In this document: one piece after another, positions 10,249 to 19,510 of the stretch
How positions within the stretch are numbered: the stretch's first letter is position 1
Layout: each line of letters starts with the position of its first letter
DNA from: Tannerellaceae bacterium
GTDB taxonomy: Bacteria > Bacteroidota > Bacteroidia > Bacteroidales > Tannerellaceae
Reading direction: 5' to 3'
Assembly: GCA_021203545.1 (NCBI GenBank)
Contig: JAJQAZ010000146.1
Span: 62,001-126,000, forward strand
Length of the DNA: 64,000 bases
The notes under the pieces: model-generated
The model's input: only the letters and a program-made list of their open reading frames with translations
Databases searched by the model: none
Told to the model about the DNA's origin: nothing
Position numbers and translations under genes: made by a program

Positions 10249-11556
10249 TCAAAATGAATTAAATATGATCTTAAAAGAAGTGAGCCCGTTTTTGTTTGTT
10301 TGCAGCGAGAAAGAACAGGTATGTTGCTGTAAAACTTCCCGGATGAAAATAAGGCCTATTCCCTGCCCTTTGGGTTTGGTAGAGAAAAACGGAGTAAATA
10401 GTTTGGCCTGTGTCTCTTTGTCGATGCCTTTTCCGTTATCCACAATTTCAAGTGAAACCGGGTTATTCTTTACATAAATATCAATCTGCCCGTTCTGCCC
10501 GATTGATTCGGCTGAGTTTTTGATGATATTTACAAGTACCTGTTCGAATAACGTGGGATCCAGATAAACTTTCGGATCAGCTTCGCTAATGTACAGATTC
10601 AGTTGAATGGACCGCCTGGCACATACGGTTTCCATAAACCGTTTACAGGATAATACCAGATGATTCAGTTGTACATATTGAAAAGCGGCTTCCGGTATTC
10701 TGACCACATCGGCAAAATTGGTGATAAACCGGCTCATACTATAACAACGGTCGATCGCAATGTTCAATACCTCGCACACATCTTCCATTTCCGCCTGCCC
10801 GGAAAAAGTGGTACCCAGTGTATCCAATGTCGAGGTAATACCGGCTGTTGTATTATTCACTTCATGGGCAATCATCCGGATCACTTTTTCATAAGCTTTC
10901 TTCTCTGCTTTAAATACATCTTCGGTTAATGGTTCCAATAAATAAAACGAGTGGTGAAAGCCTTTATCTATAAAAGAGGCATGGGTACATTTATAAATAT
11001 TCGCATCATTCAGGCGAATGGTTTGCGAATCCTGGGGTGGGATTTTAATTAATTCCGCAGCCAAAGGTGAGGAAAGAGCCTGTAACATTTTTCCCCTGTA
11101 TCCGTCCGGGGCTGCTACCTGGAACATTTTACAGCCGGCAGGGTTCAGGGAGAGAATCCGGTCGTCCAGGTCAAGGATTAAAACACCTAACGGAGAGGCA
11201 TTGATCAGCAAATCCATAAAATGATTCTGTTCACGCAGGCTGAGGCGTTCATTTTTTAGTTGTTCCATCATTTTATTAAAGATTTCCACAATCCGGTCGG
11301 CATCTTTTTGCCCTACCTCCCTTAAACGCGAACTAAAATCCTGCTCCTTCAGCAGATCCATACCGTCCCCGATTATCTGCAAAGGTTTGATGATCCTGCG
11401 ATAAAAGATAATCAGATAAATGGCTGTCAATAAAATAACCCCTTCCATTATAAAGAAAAGAGTTATCGATTTGTCTTTTACAACAAAATAAGAGAGTGTC
11501 ATCAGTGAAGCCAATAATAATGCCGTCAACAACCAGAACAATCCTCTTACTTTCAT
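10249..11556 (-). CDS. NtrB-like sensor histidine kinase
   Basis: About 435 residues. Two N-terminal membrane helices (GLFWLLTALLLASLMTLSYF, LFFIMEGVILLTAIYLIIFY) enclose almost no periplasmic loop. They are followed by a HAMP-like linker, a PAS domain (MDLLINASPLGVLILDLDDR), a phosphoacceptor His in MIAHEVNNT, an N-box (VNIIKNSAESIG) and G-boxes (DNGKGI, KPKGQGIGL). The short AHEVNN motif is typical of NtrB-type partners of sigma-54 activators. The regulator stop is TGA at 11562-11564. A TTG at 11565 could start this frame with overlap, but ATG 11556 is preferred. The lack of a periplasmic domain suggests it senses a membrane or cytoplasmic signal. Confidence 0.88.
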   Translation of the reverse strand: MKVRGLFWLLTALLLASLMTLSYFVVKDKSITLFFIMEGVILLTAIYLIIFYRRIIKPLQIIGDGMDLLKEQDFSSRLREVGQKDADRIVEIFNKMMEQLKNERLSLREQNHFMDLLINASPLGVLILDLDDRILSLNPAGCKMFQVAAPDGYRGKMLQALSSPLAAELIKIPPQDSQTIRLNDANIYKCTHASFIDKGFHHSFYLLEPLTEDVFKAEKKAYEKVIRMIAHEVNNTTAGITSTLDTLGTTFSGQAEMEDVCEVLNIAIDRCYSMSRFITNFADVVRIPEAAFQYVQLNHLVLSCKRFMETVCARRSIQLNLYISEADPKVYLDPTLFEQVLVNIIKNSAESIGQNGQIDIYVKNNPVSLEIVDNGKGIDKETQAKLFTPFFSTKPKGQGIGLIFIREVLQQHTCSFSLQTNKNGLTSFKIIFNSF

Positions 11557-11561
11557 ATCTA

Positions 11562-12933
11562 TCAATTGTCTATTAATTTATATTTCTCAAGTCTGCGGTA
11601 CAGAGCCGCCCGGCTGATACCTAAAGCTACGGCAACATGAGACAGATTGCCTTCATATTTTTCTAATGCGCGCACAATGGATTGTTTTTCTAACTCCTCC
11701 AGTGTAAGCCCTTCGATGTTATCGTGTGTTGATACGGAAGGGGTAGATGCAGTGTTTTTTGTATATTCATTCTGAAAATCTGCCGCATGCAGAGTCTCTT
11801 TTCCGGAAATCAGAATTGTACGCTCCACCAGATTCTTTAATTCGCGGATATTACCCGGATAAGAAAGTTTCTCCAGAAAAACCAGTGCATCGGGTGCGAT
11901 GTGTACAGGCGGCAAGCCATTCTCGGCTGTTTGTTTGTCTGCAAAATAACGTACCAGCAATGGGATGTCACCTTTTCTTTCCCTTAAAGGGGGCAGATGA
12001 ATGGTAATCAGGTTAATCCGGTAAAACAAATCTTCCCGGAACGTACGGCTGCTTACCATATCCACCAGATTACGGTTCGTGGCACTTACTACCCGCACAT
12101 CTACTTTGCGGGGACGGCTTTCTCCCAATACCTCAAATGTTTGATCCTGTAGTACCCTCAACAGTTTCACCTGGCATGAAAGATCTAATTCACCGATTTC
12201 ATCGAGAAAAACAGTTCCTTTATCCGCCATTTCGAAACGCCCGGTACGATCTATAAAAGCATCGGTGAAAGCGCCTTTTTGTGTCCGAACATTTCACTTT
12301 CAAATAAACTCTGTGATATACCTCCCAGATTTACTTTTACAAACGGTTGTGCCGCACGTTTACTGTTTGTGTGGATCGCTTCGGCTATTAATTCTTTCCC
12401 GGTTCCACTCTCTCCTGTTATTAGTACAGAGGCATTGGTAGGAGCTATACGCGATACGGTACTTAATATTTTCATCAGTTCTTCGTCCTGTCCGATAATT
12501 TTATCAAAACCATCGTGCGAATCGGCCTCTTTTCTGTTAATTGTTACCTGCTGTTGTTCCCGTTGTTCACTAATTTCTATGGCTGTACGTATCCGGTCGA
12601 GTAATACCAGGTTGTTCCAGGGTTTGGTAATAAAGTCGAATGCCCCGCCTGCATACCGGCTACCGCCAGATTGATCGATTCCCAGGCTGTAATCAGGATA
12701 ACCGGCACATCCGGACGAAAAATTTTTACCTGCTTCAATAGCTGGATACCCTCTTCACCGGTAGTGGTCAGCGAAAAGTTCATATCCATGAGTATCAGAT
12801 GAGGTTTTATATCGCGCACAATTGCTATCGCTTCCGTTGGGCCGGGAACGGCTTCCGTTTTAAACCCCGCATGCTTCAACAGGAAGGTCAGGGAAGAACG
12901 AACAGCAGCATCATTATCTATTATTAATATTAT
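11562..12933 (-). pseudogene. NtrC-family sigma-54-dependent response regulator, frameshifted
   Basis: Three pieces make one receiver-AAA+-Fis regulator. The receiver holds ILIIDND and phospho-acceptor Asp in LILMDMNF. The AAA+ domain has Walker A GESGTGKE, sigma-54 loop GAFTDA (consensus GAFTGA) and Walker B GTVFLDEIGEL. The C-terminal Fis-type HTH is SHVAVALGISRAALYRRLEKY. Breaks lie in C-runs 12643-12646 (G5 to G4 in gene sense, restoring MQAGAFDFITKPW) and 12274-12275 (restoring GHKKGAFTDAF). No ATG, GTG or TTG precedes the receiver's first strand; the frame closes at a stop at 12948, so the start is unresolved. Two sigma-54 promoters with matched dyads nearby are its probable targets. 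Confidence 0.87.
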
Positions 12934-12972
12934 GAGGTGTTTGTTTTATATCCAAAAATACGAAAATTATCG

Positions 12973-14460
12973 CTATTTCTTTACTAACTGCTCTATATCC
13001 GCATCAATTGTGCGGTCATTAAAGAAGTCATAGAGGGTCAGACTTCTCACATTGTAGTAATAAGACCAGTAATAATACAACTCCTGAATATGTTTCTGGC
13101 GCGCTTCGTCTTTGGATCTCTGTGCATCATTCAGGTCGAGCGTACTGATTTTACCTATCATAAAGGTTTCGATCGAGGTGTTGTACCGTTTCTCTGCTAT
13201 TGCATCTGCCTGCCGGGCTATTTCTAACTGGGCTGCCTGGTTATTGAAGTTTTCTACCAGCAAAAATATATCCTGGTTAAACGAGAGTTCTTCCTGCCGG
13301 ATTCGCGAAAGGGTTACTTCCCGGTTCGACTCGGCCACTTTTACCTGTCCTTTGCGTTTCCCCCAGTCTAATAAAGGAACAGAAATACCCACCTGTACCA
13401 CCTGGTTAGTCATCAGGTCACGATAGGCATCCGGCAGCAGGCGGTCTTTCCCGGAATATCCTACTGTTGCAAAAAGCTGGATATCCCGCCTGTTTCCTTT
13501 TGCTGTTGCTACCGCAAAATCGGCTTCTAACTGCCGCCGTAATATATTTTTCGCAAAGGCATTATTGGTTAAGGCTTTCTCCAACACCTCCTGATAATGC
13601 AACCGGATCGAAGGAACCGATTCCGGTACAACCGGTTCAATAATGTATTCTTCTCCTAACGCGAGGAAGGCCCGCAACTGAAACATACGTGCATTCAGCG
13701 TGGATTGTTCTTCCGTGAGTTTGGCCTTGGCCTGCAAAGCCGATAAATTTAACTGCATCAGTTCGCTTTCCGAAATATGTCCGATCTCCCGTTTGGCTAT
13801 AGCAATTTCATACAATTTATCTGCATTTTCAAGGTTTTGTGTGGCTATTGCTACATTTTCCTTCGCGATTAATAAATTAAAAAAATGAGAGATTGCGTTT
13901 AGGGTTACCCATTCTACTTTTTCTATATAGGCTGCTTTTGCCTCTTCGTAACATACCGGTTCGATTTTCCGGTTCCATTTCTGAATATTTACACCGAAAA
14001 TAGGCTGGGTAAAGGTTATACCTACCGGATTACTCAAAAATTCATTGTAAGGCCCACCACCAAATTGCCGTGTAAAATCCAATGCGGTAAGAAGGGATAT
14101 TCTACCTCCGGTCAGGGGAATATTCTGGTCGACCGACAATTCACCGGACATCCGCATCGCATTATTCATTACATATGTATTGGTTCCGTCCGGATTCTGA
14201 TATTTATCATAATTCTTACCATAATAAGGAAGCGTAGAGGTAAAGTTTACCTCCGGCAATTGCTCGGCCTTATGGGTACGGTACGACCAATAAGCTGTTT
14301 TCAGTTCGTTCAGGGCTACCGCCGCGTCCACAGATTGCAGTTGGGCAATCATAATTGCTTCTTCAAGGGTTAAGGGCAATATATTTTGCTCGTTACCGGA
14401 ACCTGTGGCCAGGCGGATTCCGGTACATATTAAAAGTAGTATGATCAACAATTTTTTCAT
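12973..14460 (-). CDS. TolC-like outer-membrane efflux protein
   Basis: 495 residues with a signal peptide (MKKLLIILLLICTGIRLATG). The rest is long amphipathic helix arranged as the two TolC repeats (EEAKAAYIEKVEWVTLNAISHFFNLLIAKENVAIATQNLENADKLYEIAIAKREIGHISESELMQ; LEIARQADAIAEKRYNTSIETFMIGKISTLDLNDAQ). The protein forms the trimeric outer-membrane duct of a tripartite exporter. The MacB-type permeases and HlyD-like fusion protein at 15.7-25.7 kb are its likely partners. A sigma-54 promoter at 14485-14501 lies 24 nt upstream and matches the one in front of the fusion-protein gene. The stop is TAG. Confidence 0.92.
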   Translation of the reverse strand: MKKLLIILLLICTGIRLATGSGNEQNILPLTLEEAIMIAQLQSVDAAVALNELKTAYWSYRTHKAEQLPEVNFTSTLPYYGKNYDKYQNPDGTNTYVMNNAMRMSGELSVDQNIPLTGGRISLLTALDFTRQFGGGPYNEFLSNPVGITFTQPIFGVNIQKWNRKIEPVCYEEAKAAYIEKVEWVTLNAISHFFNLLIAKENVAIATQNLENADKLYEIAIAKREIGHISESELMQLNLSALQAKAKLTEEQSTLNARMFQLRAFLALGEEYIIEPVVPESVPSIRLHYQEVLEKALTNNAFAKNILRRQLEADFAVATAKGNRRDIQLFATVGYSGKDRLLPDAYRDLMTNQVVQVGISVPLLDWGKRKGQVKVAESNREVTLSRIRQEELSFNQDIFLLVENFNNQAAQLEIARQADAIAEKRYNTSIETFMIGKISTLDLNDAQRSKDEARQKHIQELYYYWSYYYNVRSLTLYDFFNDRTIDADIEQLVKK

Positions 14461-14484
14461 ATTTATCTATTTTGACTATTCACA

Positions 14485-14501
14485 AGCAAAACAGATGCCA
14501 A
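14485..14501 (-). promoter_or_regulatory. Sigma-54 promoter of the tolC-like gene
   Basis: On the minus strand the sequence reads TTGGCATCTGTTTTGCT. It has GG and GC exactly 10 nt apart, matching the -24/-12 consensus TGGCAC-N5-TTGC. It ends 24 nt before the TolC start. A near-identical element precedes the HlyD-like gene. Confidence 0.8.
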
Positions 14502-14543
14502 ACATATAAAACACTAATAAACAAAGAATTAATATCATTCAAA

Positions 14544-14574
14544 AGTGTCCGCAAACGAACACTCTGTTCGGATT
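14544..14574 (-). promoter_or_regulatory. Probable upstream activator site (dyad) for the NtrC-like regulator
   Basis: The dyad AGTGTCC-N5-CGAACAC is followed by TCTGTTCGGATT. It begins 43 nt beyond the sigma-54 element. The copy at 25753-25783 has the same layout AGTGTYC-N6-GRACAC then YCTGTTC, again exactly 43 nt from its sigma-54 element. Confidence 0.72.
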
Positions 14575-14644
14575 TAGTCTTTAAATTGTGAACTGCCAAT
14601 CGAAAGATCGCCCTAAGGCAATTGTCAATTGTCAATTAATCTCC

Positions 14645-14652
14645 TATCTTTG
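14645..14652 (+). promoter_or_regulatory. Bacteroidetes-type promoter of dgkA
   Basis: The -7 box TATCTTTG lies 23 nt before the dgkA ATG. A TTG at 14622-14624 is 20 nt upstream of the box, which fits the -33/-7 pattern of Bacteroidetes primary-sigma promoters. Confidence 0.55.
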
Positions 14653-14675
14653 ATTCGTTTTAGAAACAAAACAAG

Positions 14676-15056
14676 ATGCAGGAAAATCATTTTTCATTTC
14701 GCAAACGGGTCAAAAGCTTTTTGTATGCTTTTCAGGGTATAAAATCACTGATTACCCACGAACATAATGCCCGGATTCATGCTTTCGCTACTGTTCTGGT
14801 CTGCCTTGCAGGCTATTTCCTAAATCTTTCGGCACACGAATGGATATGTGTCGTTATCCTGATCGGAAGTGTGCTGGCAGCGGAAGCATTTAACACTGCA
14901 ATCGAAAAGATTGCCGATTTTATCTCGCCGGAGCGTCATCCGGTTATCAAAGAGGTGAAAGATGTAGCCGCAGCAGGAGTCTTATTTACAGCTATTGCCG
15001 CAGCCATTGCCGGGCTTATTATTTTTGTTCCTAAAATTATCCTCCTTTTCCAATAG
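14676..15056 (+). CDS. dgkA: Diacylglycerol/undecaprenol kinase (DagK family)
   Basis: 126 residues, the usual length of the family. Features are the N-terminal SFLYAFQGIKSLITHEHNARIHAFAT, three membrane helices, and the active-site segment AAEAFNTAIEKIADFISPE, which carries the conserved Glu and Asn. The enzyme phosphorylates undecaprenol or diacylglycerol in the inner membrane. The next gene encodes a PAP2 phosphatase 16 nt downstream, so the pair probably recycles undecaprenyl phosphate or lipid intermediates. The pair is divergent from the TolC gene and convergent with the permease cluster. The stop is a true TAG, since readthrough would run into the next gene in another frame. Confidence 0.92.
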   Translation: MQENHFSFRKRVKSFLYAFQGIKSLITHEHNARIHAFATVLVCLAGYFLNLSAHEWICVVILIGSVLAAEAFNTAIEKIADFISPERHPVIKEVKDVAAAGVLFTAIAAAIAGLIIFVPKIILLFQ

Positions 15057-15072
15057 AAACAAACGTTTATAA

Positions 15073-15630
15073 ATGAAAACTACAATACTATCCCTTTTTC
15101 TTTTATGTAGCCTGCTTCCGGCACATGGACAGGAGTATCCGTTAAGTTCCGGCAGGAAAGCAGTTAAAACCAGCGGGGATGTACTGTTTCTGGCGGCTCC
15201 GGTTGCGGCTCTTACAACGGTATTGGTGCTAAATGACTGGCAGGGATTAAAACAGGGTGCTTTTACCGGACTAACCACACTGGGCGTTTCGTACGGGTTA
15301 AAATATGCGATCAATAAAAGGAGGCCGGACGATAGTGACAACCACTCATTCCCCTCTTTTCACACGGGAGCCTCTTTCGCCGGAGCCGCCTTTTTACAGA
15401 AACGGTATGGCTGGAAATGGGGTGCTCCGGCCTATGTGGTAGCCGGTTATGTCGGGTGGAGCCGTACTTATGGCAAAAAGCATGACTGGTGGGATGTGCT
15501 GGCAGGAGCTGCGATTGGTGTGGGCAGTGCCTATCTGTATACCCGTCCGTTTGCCGATAAGCATAATTTAAGCATTGCGCCGGTTGCTTCGCCCACCCAT
15601 TTCGGGTTTCATGCCCAACTCTCTTTTTAA
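15073..15630 (+). CDS. PAP2-family membrane-associated phosphatase
   Basis: 185 residues with a signal-like N-terminus (ILSLFLLCSLLPAHGQ) and several hydrophobic segments. The three acid-phosphatase motifs are present: KYAINKRRP (KX6RP), PSFHTG (variant of PSGH) and SRTYGKKHDWWDVLAG (SRX5HX3D). Such enzymes dephosphorylate lipid pyrophosphates or phosphatidate at the periplasmic face. It is 16 nt after dgkA and probably cotranscribed. Substrate (undecaprenyl pyrophosphate, phosphatidate or lipid A phosphate) cannot be read from sequence. Confidence 0.88.
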   Translation: MKTTILSLFLLCSLLPAHGQEYPLSSGRKAVKTSGDVLFLAAPVAALTTVLVLNDWQGLKQGAFTGLTTLGVSYGLKYAINKRRPDDSDNHSFPSFHTGASFAGAAFLQKRYGWKWGAPAYVVAGYVGWSRTYGKKHDWWDVLAGAAIGVGSAYLYTRPFADKHNLSIAPVASPTHFGFHAQLSF

Positions 15631-15639
15631 AAAGAAAAA

Positions 15640-15658
15640 ACCGGCCGTGCATCCCGGT
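15640..15658. terminator. Weak bidirectional terminator between PAP2 gene and permease F
   Basis: ACCGG and CCGGT form a short stem flanked by A-rich sequence on the left and A/T-rich sequence on the right, in the 46-nt convergent gap. Confidence 0.35.
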
Positions 15659-15676
15659 AAAAAAGGTTTCAAAAGG

Positions 15677-16905
15677 TTATTCATAATGCAGGGCTTCTGC
15701 CGGTTGGATCGTTGCACTCTGGCGAGCCGGATAAAGAATACCGGCAATAATCATTATACCCATAATGATAGTTGTTAAGACAATAGCCACCAGCCCCTCT
15801 TGCCAGGTAAATTTCAGATCTAATAAGGAAGATAAAGCACCACTATACCCCAGATTAAGACAAACGAAAACAGCCGGAAGCCATATAATAGCCAACAGTA
15901 ATAACCCCTCCCTGATCATAAAACCTTTTAATTCAGACCTGGAAGAACCTATAGCAATACGCAACCCTATTTCTCCGCGCCGTGCTTCCGTGCGTAACCA
16001 GAAAGTTCCAATAATCCCTAAAAAACATTTACCATAAAAAAGCCCAGTATAAATAATTGTTGATAAAAATTATCTTCATCGCCTCCTACAGCATAATAAC
16101 GTTTTTTAAACTCTTCGACCGAACCCAGTTCAGTAACATAGGTATTGCCCACCGCCAGTCGCCCTTTCATCTGTTCTTTAAATTTAGCCGGAAAATTTTT
16201 ATCTGCCTCCGGTTGTACCCGTATCATCACCTCTATATTTCCTCCTCCGAATTCTATTAATTCATTTTTCCGGAGAAAATCATACGCATGGGGATGAGGA
16301 GAATGATAAGCAGATAATTTTACCGGGGTAGTAATTCTATGGGTTCGCAACGTCTCATTTTTATCTTCATTCAGATAAAACACATATTCCTGTGTGCCTT
16401 CCGGAAACAATTTTTCCCATACATCCGGACTCATAAGTATCCGGTTTTCTACCAGTTCCTTTTTCAGGTCTACAGCCGGATTTTCCGGTTTAAGCCGGAA
16501 CACATCAATAAATTCAGAAGAGATATTGCCCCATTTCAGCCATACAACAGTACTATCACTTATTAATTTTCCTCCATTATAATAACCGGCAAAGGGCATT
16601 GCACTCAAAGAGATACTTACATGTTCCACTCCAGGACAAACACGGATCCGGTCCATTAATTCATAAACTTCTTCTATATGATTTCTGCCCTCCCGCCAGT
16701 CAGGATGTGTGTCCGGCAATTCCGAAATAATGACCTTATAAACATGCTTGTAGTCAAATCCCAACGGCTCGTTCAACCGCTGAAAATATACATACAGTTG
16801 ATAATTACAAACCCACAGTACAATAAAAACCAAAAATAACTCCAGAATGATCAGAGCGTTCGCCTTACGCTGGTTCCATATTAATTTAAGAAGATGTAAA
16901 GTCAT
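15677..16905 (-). pseudogene. MacB/FtsX-type ABC permease F (second-type partner), frameshifted
   Basis: The restored protein is about 409 residues. It has an N-terminal helix (KANALIILELFLVFIVLWV), a periplasmic MacB core, and three C-terminal helices, ending in the family signature PARQSATIQPAEALHYE. The frame breaks at the A-run 16020-16025; one extra T in the gene sense gives VNVFLGIIGTFWLRTEARRGEIGLR. ATG 16905 is preferred over the longer frame because it follows the stop of permease E by 5 nt and matches the family N-terminus MxLxLxKLIWNQRKAN. It is last in the six-permease run. Such permeases move substrates from the periplasm to a TolC duct, driven by a MacB/LolD ATPase. Confidence 0.85.
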
Positions 16906-16910
16906 AATTT

Positions 16911-18200
16911 TCAACTGTTTTTTAATGCTTCTACTACTGATATATGAGTGGTTCGCCATGCCGGTACAAGAGCGGAAGCTATGTTTAATACAACGCACAA
17001 AATAAACACATAGAAAAAGGTAACCGGATTGACTAACTGATAGAAAGCCGGTGTCGACAGTTCCGATACGAAAGAAGCTGAATAGGCTGATGTCAGGAAA
17101 AACCGGCTCATCATCCGGATTATTAATGAAGAAAATAACAATCCGATCACACCTCCCAGCAATACCGGCAGAAAATTCTCTATCAATATTTGCTTTATAA
17201 GTACCTCCCGGGAGGCCCCAAATGCCTTCCGTAAACCCAGTTCGGCACGCCGCCTTTTCATCCGGGAAACGATAAGCCCGGAAATATTCAGAACCGGGAT
17301 TAAAAGCAAAAAGAAAATCACAAGAAGATATTTTTTGATTTCGGACGAGAGATTTATCTCCATATTGGCATTCTTACGGATATACTTTTCTAACTGAATA
17401 TCCGGTTGACCTAATAATTTATATTCATACTCTTGTGTGGATCCGTTAAACACAGCAACCTTATGGTCTAACTCCTGTTTTATGGCATCAAAAGATTGTT
17501 TATCGTCTGCAAGAATATAAACAATAAACGGCCCCAGAATATTTTCGCCGTCATACACGGAATTGGATTCATTAGTCGCACTGTAAGGAACCCATAAACC
17601 GGCATAAGCATTTTCAGCAATAGTGGGAATATTTTTAACAACGCCACATACAGTAAAAGGCTCTTTATTTATTTCCACTGTCCGGCCCACTATATCGACT
17701 GTATTATATAATTGCCGTGCCACCCGTTCACTAAGTACAACCTTTTTCAGTCCACTGTCAAAATCAGCCTGGCCATAGGGTTTTCCGGCTATAAATTGAA
17801 ACCGGAAAATATCCCAGAAAGTATTGTCCGTAGAAAGACGATCCTGCACGAAAGTATCTTCGCTACCGGGAATACTTACAATGACAGGAAAAAAAGGTAT
17901 AACAGCCGATACTTTTTCTGCAGTTTCTAACGAATAATACAATTCTTTTACCATCCGTAAACTTAGTTGCGCGCTCATCCAGTGATTTGCATGATCCCTG
18001 GAAGCAGCATATGCACCGGAAACAAACAACATCCTGTGGCGATTTACTTCCGGCGAAAACCCGGCTGTTTTAATGTGATAGGTGGTAAGAATAAGCATCA
18101 CCATTGTAATGGTAAAAGCTGTACCGGCAATGTAGATCAGGCTGTAAAACCGGTTCTCTTTCAGCAATTGCCAGGCTTGTTTAATATACTGTTTATACAT
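16911..18200 (-). CDS. MacB/FtsX-type ABC permease E (first-type partner)
   Basis: 429 residues, intact. Layout: cytoplasmic start MYKQYIKQAWQLLKENRFYSL, first helix (IYIAGTAFTITMVMLILTTY), a large periplasmic MacB core domain, and three C-terminal helices with SRMKRRRAELGLRKAFGASREVLIKQILIENFLPVLLGG and the end PAWRTTHISVVEALK. It is the only intact member of the downstream permease set (C to F). It forms a pair with permease F, which begins 5 nt after this stop. The FKQAW-type start separates it from the IWNQRKSN-type partner. Confidence 0.9.
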   Translation of the reverse strand: MYKQYIKQAWQLLKENRFYSLIYIAGTAFTITMVMLILTTYHIKTAGFSPEVNRHRMLFVSGAYAASRDHANHWMSAQLSLRMVKELYYSLETAEKVSAVIPFFPVIVSIPGSEDTFVQDRLSTDNTFWDIFRFQFIAGKPYGQADFDSGLKKVVLSERVARQLYNTVDIVGRTVEINKEPFTVCGVVKNIPTIAENAYAGLWVPYSATNESNSVYDGENILGPFIVYILADDKQSFDAIKQELDHKVAVFNGSTQEYEYKLLGQPDIQLEKYIRKNANMEINLSSEIKKYLLVIFFLLLIPVLNISGLIVSRMKRRRAELGLRKAFGASREVLIKQILIENFLPVLLGGVIGLLFSSLIIRMMSRFFLTSAYSASFVSELSTPAFYQLVNPVTFFYVFILCVVLNIASALVPAWRTTHISVVEALKNS

Positions 18201-18220
18201 AAGGTTATTTTTTATATTAT

Positions 18221-19506
18221 TTATTCATAGCGCAGAGAGTCCGCAGGCATCAGTGCGGAAGCCTTTTTGGCCGGAATAAGTACTGATAACAATAAAGTAA
18301 CTGTCATAATAAGGAGGGTAAGAAAATTGGTAACTATAAAACGCAGTATTGAATGATCTCCCCAATAGATTGGTTCCGAATGGCCATACGGATTCATTGT
18401 CAGTTCCAGATTAACCAGTTGTAATTCTATCAATACAGCCGGGATAAGTACCGCCGATAACAAACACAGGCCTTCTATACAGAACAGTTTCATAATACTT
18501 TTACGGTCGGATCCGATTGCAATCCGTAAACCAATTTCTTCTTTGCGGACATTTACCCGGTACCAGAATGTACCGATTAAACAGAGTATCACATTGATTA
18601 GAAGGAACAGCATCAGACTTATTTGCGACAGGATCTGATTATCACGTCCAAACATCCGGTTCGTATCGGCCTCTATTTTGGGGAAATAAAGTACATTACG
18701 TAAATAGAAGTTTCCCACCCGCAAAGGCAAAGTCATCTCTTCTACAAACGTCGATTTAAATAATTCCGGAGATAAGTTACTTTTACTCCGGATAACGATC
18801 TCCGCGGAAGAGAAACTACCGGCATCTAATTTCCGGAAAAGGTAAGCAATTTTTTCAGGTCGTTCAAAACTCAGACGTTTGGTATTATCAACCACTCCTA
18901 TCACATGAAACTCTTCCGTAAGATCCCGGTGTAACAACTTTTTACCCACTCCCGGAGCACCGGCAAACAGTTCCTGTTCAAAAGCTTCACTTACTATAAT
19001 ACCATTCGGTATATGGCTTTCAAAATCTGCGATTTTTACAGGAATACGCCCTTTCCCGCGGGACAATTTAAAAACAGAAAAGAAATCATACGCCGGATCA
19101 ATCGTGATACGCCGGCCCCAAACTGCCGTATGGTATCTTCCGGATTTACAAAATAAATTCCCCTGCTACTACCTTTTCCCGGAGCTGACTGATGAAAAGA
19201 TATGCCAACCGATTCAACCGCCGGATGACTTTTTATGAGTTGCATAATCCGGTCTATATTCCGGTTTACCGCTTCCGGTTCCTGGTGGGCTGCATTATAT
19301 TCCGGATGCTCCTCCGGTAATTGATCGATGTTTATCTGCCATGTATAATCCAGCGACCGGTAATTTTTCAGGTTATAATCATGAACTGTTATGAAAAGAA
19401 AATCCACAATATACCAGATCAGGCAAAAAACCAGAAGTAACTCAAGCAATAGCCAGCTATTACTACGCTTCCGGTTCCACAATTGTTTATATATAAATAG
19501 AAGCAT
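18221..19506 (-). pseudogene. MacB/FtsX-type ABC permease D (second-type partner), frameshifted
   Basis: The restored protein is about 428 residues. The N-terminus MLLFIYKQLWNRKRSNSWLLLELLLVFCLIWY marks it as a second-type subunit. The C-terminus ends PAKKASALMPADSLRYE. The frame breaks at C-run 19116-19119; adding one G in the gene sense gives FGGRRITIDPAYDFFSVFKLSRGKGR. The upstream piece ends in an out-of-frame tail (SRLIRRMISFLFLNCPAGKG). ATG 19506 follows the permease C stop by 4 nt. It is paired with permease C. Confidence 0.85.
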
Positions 19507-19510
19507 CTGT

